NCBI GenBank assembly: GCA_905234835.1
Contig: CAJOIZ010000040.1
Span: 1-35,503 of the forward strand
Source of the DNA: Paludibacteraceae bacterium
GTDB lineage: Bacteria; Bacteroidota; Bacteroidia; Bacteroidales; Paludibacteraceae
Reading direction: 5' to 3'
DNA length: 35,503 bases
Shown here: positions 31,901 through 35,503 of the stretch, piece after piece
How the letters are laid out: the number at the start of each line of letters is the position of its first letter
Position numbering within the stretch: position 1 is the stretch's first letter
Position numbers and translations under genes: made by a program
The notes under the pieces: generated by a model
The model's input: only the letters and a program-made list of their open reading frames with translations
Database searches by the model: none
Told to the model about the DNA's origin: nothing

Positions 31901-33817
31901 ATTGGACGCAGATGAGTTTTTAGAGCCTATCATATCATATTGGTGTTCGGCAAAACGCCAAAGTCCGGATTGTGTAAAACCGTCTGCGCATTTATGAGAA
32001 CCGGAAGCGGCATAATATTGCAGATTCCCTTGGGCGAATTGCACCTGCGCATCCTCAGAAACAGAGAACCTTCCAGTTAATTTGCCACCATTATTTCCGC
32101 TTGTTTTTGTGGCATCAAACTGGGCAGTATAAATTGCATTACCTGTGACAGTCGCCACATTGGGAGTCCAGCCGGAGAATGTGTATGTATATTGAGCAGT
32201 AGAAGTCTTAGTTGGAGTCGAGCCGTTGTATGTCGGAGTGGTACCCTCCGGAACATCCGTATCCGTTTCCAAAACAGTGCCGTTATCATTCTTCCATGTT
32301 ATGGTATATGTTTTTACCCTATCATATTCTAATACCGGATAACCTTTATTCACATTGCCCTGATCCATATAAAAAGTCGCTGCTCCATCTTGGTTTAGCA
32401 TGGCAGGAAAGGATGCTGATTTCATCGCTGCTGCAGTTCGTGCAGTAGCCCCACTGACTCCAGAACCTCCACAACCACTTAGATAATAGCAGTTTGATAT
32501 AGTACCAGATGATGCGATAGCATATGCACTACTATTAAAACTCATCTTGCCTGCATAATAGCAATTCTTTACTATTTTATTACTCCCTATTCCTGATATA
32601 TAATTAACACCACTATTGCTATTTGAGGGTTTTATATCACCTACACAATATGATGAATAAACGTTGTAATTGGAGCTACTACACAATCCATGAACTGCGT
32701 AAACGCTTTGGGTTACAATATCTCCACGATGACTACAGGCAGTGATTGTTCCTTTTCCACCACATTCTCCAATTAATCCTCCAATTAGGGTTTGATATCC
32801 TTTTCCTGTGAAATAAATGTCTCCTTTATTGGAACTCAAAGTAAGTGTCAGTGACGCACTTCCGACATATCCTACTAAACCTCCAATCTTAATATTTAAT
32901 GCTTTGGGTTGATTAGTCACAACTGTGGACGAATATATTCCGTTTGAATGTACATTGTTCATCTCTACATATCCTTTAACGTAACCTACTGCGCCCCCAA
33001 TACATATTTCATAGGGTCTATCTGAACTAAACAGATATTGTTGAGGGTTAGATAATCGTTTTGTGTTATAAGAATTGGTAATATATGCACTCGCATTTTT
33101 TGTTCCACAAATAGTCCCGACTAATCCACCATTATTGTAACTGCCACATCCGTAAATAACATTGTTACTGCATTGGTCCATCGTGGCACTTTCCATGTAT
33201 CCAACTAGTCCTCCAAAAGACTTATATTGCCATAGCATAGCAATACTATCCGAGTGGGCACCAACTTCGCAGTTTTGAATGGCTCCATTTACCATATACC
33301 CACATATACCTCCCGCATAACAACCAACAGAATAATCCAGAGTCATTAAATTATTCGCAGCTTTGTAACTCTTAATTTTTAATCTTACATTTTGTATCGT
33401 AGCATCTTTTGTGTATGCAAATAGCCCTAAGAACTGTACATCAGACGGTAGTTTAAGGACTATATTTTGAATCATTTTATTATTGCCATCGTACACGCCG
33501 GAGAAATAATTAGTCTCTGTTCCACTCGGGATCCAAGCCTTTCCGTTCATGTCAAAATCCTCCGTCTGTTTGAAATAGACCCCTTGATAATGAGAAACAC
33601 CTGCATACACCATATCTGCCAGATATGCAAGTTGTTTCTGGTTTTCAATCAGATACGGACTGGATTTAGTTCCTGCCCCTTTAGTCCAGGCCTCTGTCGT
33701 GCCATCCCATTTGACAACTGCATATACATTGGATATACTCAGCAACGCTACAATAAGAAATAAAATTTTCTTTGTCATAGCCGCAAGGGGACGATTAATT
33801 TTGATGAAGTTTTTCAT
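28955..33817 (-). CDS. 1620-residue secreted surface protein with GLUG-like, FGE-like and InlB-type repeats
   Basis: I start at ATG 33817; ATG 33778 (MTKKILFLIVALLSISNVYA) would give a tighter signal peptide. Residues about 35-470 form a beta-helix-like region with repeated GGLVGY or GGLIGE motifs (GLUG type). About 500-565 is one Listeria-Bacteroides (Flg_new) repeat. About 578-848 (GRFSVSEDAQVQFAQGNLQYY to NAVPVRLVQE) resembles the sulfatase-modifying-factor-like domain common in Bacteroidales surface proteins. About 850-1190 is five near-identical 68-69-residue repeats (QYTYTFAGWTPE). Two divergent repeats, a GCDSVVTFTL module, the GKWATLCLPFNV domain and the YNAQGQRLD tail follow. I infer an adhesin-like protein. 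It is 12 bases downstream of the 33830-34759 gene. Its 5' part is much richer in A+T than its 3' part. Confidence 0.85.
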   Translation of the reverse strand: MKNFIKINRPLAAMTKKILFLIVALLSISNVYAVVKWDGTTEAWTKGAGTKSSPYLIENQKQLAYLADMVYAGVSHYQGVYFKQTEDFDMNGKAWIPSGTETNYFSGVYDGNNKMIQNIVLKLPSDVQFLGLFAYTKDATIQNVRLKIKSYKAANNLMTLDYSVGCYAGGICGYMVNGAIQNCEVGAHSDSIAMLWQYKSFGGLVGYMESATMDQCSNNVIYGCGSYNNGGLVGTICGTKNASAYITNSYNTKRLSNPQQYLFSSDRPYEICIGGAVGYVKGYVEMNNVHSNGIYSSTVVTNQPKALNIKIGGLVGYVGSASLTLTLSSNKGDIYFTGKGYQTLIGGLIGECGGKGTITACSHRGDIVTQSVYAVHGLCSSSNYNVYSSYCVGDIKPSNSNSGVNYISGIGSNKIVKNCYYAGKMSFNSSAYAIASSGTISNCYYLSGCGGSGVSGATARTAAAMKSASFPAMLNQDGAATFYMDQGNVNKGYPVLEYDRVKTYTITWKNDNGTVLETDTDVPEGTTPTYNGSTPTKTSTAQYTYTFSGWTPNVATVTGNAIYTAQFDATKTSGNNGGKLTGRFSVSEDAQVQFAQGNLQYYAASGSHKCADGFTQSGLWRFAEHQYDMIGSKNSSASNSYTGWIDLFCWGTSGWNSGAAAYQPWSTSKTTSDYLNQNLTGEYANADWGVYNAIVNGGNAARLWRSLTYDEWNYLLFNRPNANDKKAVATVNGVEGIVILPDNWTLPSGVTFTSGYGSSIALESYRGKNDYTIAQWTIMENAGAIFLPNAGSKSGTSYSRGAYECYQTSSNGAAETNYMVSCSGSGLGVNNLSKYKTNAVPVRLVQEVAKYTITFKNYDNSTLSQQTWIEGSVPTYSGSTPTKPADAQYTYTFSGWSPTIVAVTGAATYKAQFTSTLNKYAIAFVNYDGTPLQSGEVEYGTTPAYTGSTPTKPSDAQYTYTFAGWDTEIAAVTGAATYTAQFTSTLNKYAISFVNYDGTPLQSSEVEYGTTPAYTGETPTKPADAQYTYTFAGWTPELAAVTSDATYQATFIPEVRKYTVTFMNGNDVLQSEKVEYGAMPQYNDNTPTKPADAQYTYTFAGWTPELAAVTGDATYQATFTPEVRKYIVAFMNGNDVLQSEEIEYGAMPQFNGNIPTKPADAQYTYTFAGWTPEITAVTGNATYTATYSNTLNQYTVTFYDEDGTTVLGTPQTVDYGSAAVAPEMEIPQCVSLSWDNDFSYITGNLTVKAVWTGTTMPTYSVSANDETQGTVVVTQEPTCEDRTLAFRADAAEGYEFTKWSDGNTDNPRTLSLTQDIVLTAFFEPVIVCGTIETTDGTTIDEKDLPYTWEDVTFTEAGTQATTLKSMDGCDSVVTFTLRVRYPNIVLQENESAEDYNGHTVNTATLNRRFTQGKWATLCLPFNVSKGMMMALGLNARVFEFRYAETVDALTVIYFAAAKSIEAGKGYIVNANAKLAQKESFVFPSVTINTDADNDDITALTGYNDGSGRGSIYLVGTLRTGKLQGTTNGNTYLGLKDNMLYYPNTTTGTSVRAYRGFFRSEVPLNAQRIRIVAEGEDKGELIIDNGQLIIDNSPAVKYVENGILYIRRDGKTYNAQGQRLD
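29045..29093. repeat. 7-bp tandem array inside the 1620-residue protein gene, seven units
   Basis: ATTGTCA, ATTATCA, ACTGTCC, ATTATCA twice, ACTCTCC and CTTGTCC are in one phase. They encode a 7-residue-periodic stretch (GELIIDNGQLIIDN) just before the C-terminal motif. The heptamers are the same as in the intergenic arrays. Confidence 0.9.
30244..31272. repeat. Five tandem coding repeats of about 204-207 bp
   Basis: The DNA encodes five consecutive 68-69-residue Flg_new units with nearly identical cores (KPADAQYTYTFAGW). Adjacent units pair up: two share KYAI-FVNYDGTPLQS, two share KY-V-FMNGNDVLQSE. This suggests recent unit duplication. Confidence 0.85.
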
Positions 33818-33829
33818 AATGATTAGTGT

Positions 33830-34759
33830 TTATTTATTGTTCGTTGAATTCGTCCAACACTCATAGCAGAACTTACCATACTGCCGCATTTGTTCATACG
33901 CATTGGGAAGCGACTGATTCGGGAAAGTATGCGCAATAATAGCTATCAATTCTTTGCCTTGATAAACAATCTTAACCGTTGAGCAATAAACATTACCATT
34001 GCTTAAGATTCCTGATTTATGTTTCTTTTCAAGCAATGTAATTTGAAAATCCCTATCAAGTTCTTTAGAATAAGACTTCAATAGTCTCTCAAAGAATTTG
34101 GAACAGAATATGACGTACTTGCGATTATCTACTCGGAAAATCTCATCTAAAGCCGTCTCTAAATAAGGGAATAGATGGCGAAGTTTTTTTGTACTAATAG
34201 AGCGAAACTTCTGCGATGCATAAGGAATTAACTCTAATTGCAATTTTTGTTCTAATACATTAACTCTCACTCCTCTATGAAGATCTCTGGCTTCATAGAC
34301 ATCACAAGGAAAATCAGTATGAATCGAAACTCCGCTATCCACCCAATCTTTCAAGAAAGCAGCTTGCTTGATGTCAAAATTGTCGATTCTTATTTTCCCA
34401 TCTTTATCTAAGTCTTTCTCTACTCCGGATTGACAATGTAAATGATATGAGTCTATGAATGTTTCCAATGAACTCTTGTCTATTCCATATTTGTGAATCT
34501 CTGCTTCGTAATATTCATCTGTATCGTTTTTTTCCGCGCTAACTCCCGGATTAAGCATGACCATAATAGTTTTGGCATTACGGTCGCCAGCATAGTAACC
34601 CGGCATACCATGAGCGGAAATAGCATGCTTTTGGGGTGCTACTTCGTCAAACAGCTCATTTGACAACTCTACAGCAGCGTCTATCTCACGCTTGGTTAGC
34701 AAGTCCTGAAGATCTTGTTTAATTCTTTCATCAAGTGTTTTTAGTTTTTTCTTTTCCAT
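33830..34759 (-). CDS. Protein of unknown function, possibly with a uracil-DNA-glycosylase-like fold
   Basis: The 309-residue soluble protein starts MEKKKLKTLDERIKQDL with no signal peptide. The stretch YYAGDRNAKTIMVMLNPGVS (about 55-75) recalls motif 1 of the UDG-like superfamily (GxxAxxxxxxLNPG). A later YVIFCSKFFERLL and IIAHTFPNQSLPNAYEQM could be the second half of such a fold, but I cannot confirm any catalytic residue. The DNA is clearly A+T-rich compared with the operons further left, as is the 5' half of the next gene. It lies 12 bases upstream of the 1620-residue surface-protein gene, in an operon with a consensus promoter and an unusually long leader of about 260 bases. Confidence 0.65.
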   Translation of the reverse strand: MEKKKLKTLDERIKQDLQDLLTKREIDAAVELSNELFDEVAPQKHAISAHGMPGYYAGDRNAKTIMVMLNPGVSAEKNDTDEYYEAEIHKYGIDKSSLETFIDSYHLHCQSGVEKDLDKDGKIRIDNFDIKQAAFLKDWVDSGVSIHTDFPCDVYEARDLHRGVRVNVLEQKLQLELIPYASQKFRSISTKKLRHLFPYLETALDEIFRVDNRKYVIFCSKFFERLLKSYSKELDRDFQITLLEKKHKSGILSNGNVYCSTVKIVYQGKELIAIIAHTFPNQSLPNAYEQMRQYGKFCYECWTNSTNNK

Positions 34760-34876
34760 ACTTGAATATATTTATAGTTATACAATGTTCGCGTATGCAC
34801 GCACAAAAAAGGTACTACTTCTGTTGTATCTTCACAGAGGCTCTCGCATGCCCGAATCGTAAATACAGCAAAAGCA

Positions 34877-34893
34877 GTACACGGTATGTGTAC
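34877..34893. promoter_or_regulatory. Left member of a 16-bp inverted-repeat pair, itself a dyad
   Basis: GTACAC-GGTAT-GTGTAC is a 6-bp dyad within the transcribed leader. Its first 16 bases are the exact reverse complement of 35108-35123. It could be an operator or an RNA hairpin. Confidence 0.4.
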
Positions 34894-34984
34894 TAACAAA
34901 TGCCAATTATTACGATTCTAATGAAACTTGCGAGATTTCTGTGAATCCAATTGGTATTATTAGCAATAAAAATATGTCGGCGTT

Positions 34985-35000
34985 TCACCACGGATGGTGA
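34985..35000 (-). other. Hairpin at the start of the leader RNA
   Basis: TCACCA-CGGA-TGGTGA forms a perfect 6-bp stem with a 4-base loop, beginning about 22 bases after the predicted transcription start. It is not followed immediately by a U-run. Confidence 0.45.
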
Positions 35001-35029
35001 CAGCCATCTTCTCCGCTGAAAAGATGTGG

Positions 35030-35061
35030 CAAAAGTACAACCATTATCCGACATACGCAAA
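35030..35061 (-). promoter_or_regulatory. Promoter of the 34759-28955 operon
   Basis: On the minus strand TTTG (35058-35061), a 20-bp spacer and TACTTTTG (35030-35037) match the Bacteroides consensus exactly. The start would be near 35022, giving a leader of about 260 bases before ATG 34759. Confidence 0.7.
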
Positions 35062-35107
35062 TAACCTGTTGTTTTTTTGCCCAAACGCTGCTTTTTACAC
35101 ATATTTT

Positions 35108-35123
35108 TACACATACCGTGTAC
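35108..35123. promoter_or_regulatory. Right member of a 16-bp inverted-repeat pair
   Basis: TACACATACCGTGTAC is the exact reverse complement of 34877-34892. It lies about 46 bp upstream of the -33 element of the 35030 promoter. Confidence 0.4.
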
Positions 35124-35235
35124 CACACTGTGCTGTGATGCGAGAAACAGGCGCAAAGGAACAGCAACAAAAGAAAAGGCGCAAGGATTTGGTCCTTTGC
35201 GCCCTAATTAGCCCTAAAAAAGGGGGAGTTACTTT

Positions 35236-35298
35236 AAGTTGAGAGTTTATAATTTATGGTTTATGATTTCAAATTTCAAATTGCAAATTGCAAATTTA
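35236..35298. repeat. 7-bp tandem array (AAGTTGA to AAATTGC), nine units
   Basis: AAGTTGA, GAGTTTA, TAATTTA, TGGTTTA, TGATTTC, AAATTTC, AAATTGC twice and AAATTTA are contiguous in one phase. Confidence 0.85.
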
Positions 35299-35403
35299 GG
35301 GGCGGGATGTCGGGATACCGTTCCGCCGTCCTGTCGGGATGTCGGAATATCCGTTATTCGGAAGAGGACGACGGGGGGCTTACAAGCGGTTCGAAGGGAG
35401 CCG

Positions 35404-35424
35404 TGTCAGAATAGTATTCTGACG
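35404..35424. repeat. Second exact copy of the 21-bp palindrome
   Basis: TGTCAGAATAGTATTCTGACG is identical to 28746-28766. It has 9-bp arms and one central base. A degenerate relative (GTCTGAATT, CA, ATTCTAAC) follows at about 35471-35490. Confidence 0.8.
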
Positions 35425-35453
35425 TAATAGAAGAAAAACAAAGCCACTACAGG

Positions 35454-35469
35454 AGGCTCTAAGGAGCCT
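35454..35469. repeat. Short hairpin near the right edge
   Basis: AGGCTC-TAAG-GAGCCT is a 6-bp perfect stem, 47 bp from the centre of the palindrome at 35404-35424. This repeats the hairpin-after-hairpin layout of 28747-28908. Confidence 0.55.
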
Positions 35470-35503
35470 GTCTGAATTCAATTCTAACGATCTGCTTCGC
35501 TGT

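Larger units (their letters stand above)
34760..35503. other. Gene-free right end: long leader, promoter, repeats and palindromes
   Basis: No convincing coding sequence is seen. The region holds a long untranslated leader (about 34760-35022), the promoter at 35030-35061, a 16-bp inverted repeat pair, a heptamer array and short palindromes up to the window edge. Confidence 0.65.

Noticed and set aside
34893..35156. Minus-strand 87-residue open frame
   Set aside because: It spans the promoter at 35030-35061 and its composition is unlike a protein.
35239..35427. Plus-strand 62-residue open frame at the right end
   Set aside because: It starts with TTG inside a heptamer array and ends in the palindrome; no coding evidence.

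Overview
The window looks like a chromosomal segment of a gut-type member of the Bacteroidales, genus not resolved. Promoters fit the Bacteroides pattern (TTTG, 19-21 bp, then TAnnTTTG). Most genes lack a Shine-Dalgarno sequence. Large secreted proteins carry InlB-type repeats, and families such as DUF4878 and C_GCAxxG_C_C are present. No phage, insertion sequence, integrase or CRISPR array was seen.

Layout. (1) 1-1447: the end of a surface protein, a 46-residue small ORF with a strong RBS, a terminator and a gene-free zone with short tandem repeats. (2) 1448-2944: a lipoprotein that appears to consist of OB-fold-like domains, and tRNA-Ala(CGC). (3) 10870-2983, minus: an operon of a GH13 amylase, TolC, HlyD-type adaptor, two ABC-2 permeases and a DHH phosphoesterase, with most junctions overlapping. 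(4) 13215-11076, minus: recR, a membrane protein, a HAD phosphatase and a GNAT acetyltransferase, with 7-bp repeats filling the gaps. (5) 13548-15628, plus: a secreted protein and a C_GCAxxG_C_C redox protein. (6) 20706-15803, minus: iorA, iorB, a PLP aminotransferase and a CoA-transferase, which together make a plausible route from aromatic amino acids through aryl-pyruvates and aryl-acetyl-CoA to aryl-acetates. (7) tRNA-Phe and an epimerase with a C-terminal zinc-ribbon-like extension. (8) 27633-22742, minus: a 1003-residue surface protein, murI, a frameshifted YiiX-like lipoprotein and a DUF4878 lipoprotein. (9) 27634-28954: 1.3 kb without a gene, dense in tandem repeats and hairpins. (10) 34759-28955, minus: a protein of unknown function and a 1620-residue surface protein. 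(11) 34760-35503: promoter, long leader, repeats and palindromes.

The most unusual signal is the non-coding DNA. Phase-locked short tandem arrays (7 bp most often, also 10, 11, 14 and 16-17 bp) occupy nearly every gap, and the 7-bp class also runs into or lies inside coding sequence (tolC end, recR end, murI, the 1620-residue protein). A second signal is a short C-terminal motif (NG-LYI-R-G--YNAQGQ type) ending four otherwise different secreted proteins; it could be an unrecognised sorting tag. A third is a set of five different hairpins spaced about 35 bp apart at 28747-28908, one of which recurs exactly at 35404.
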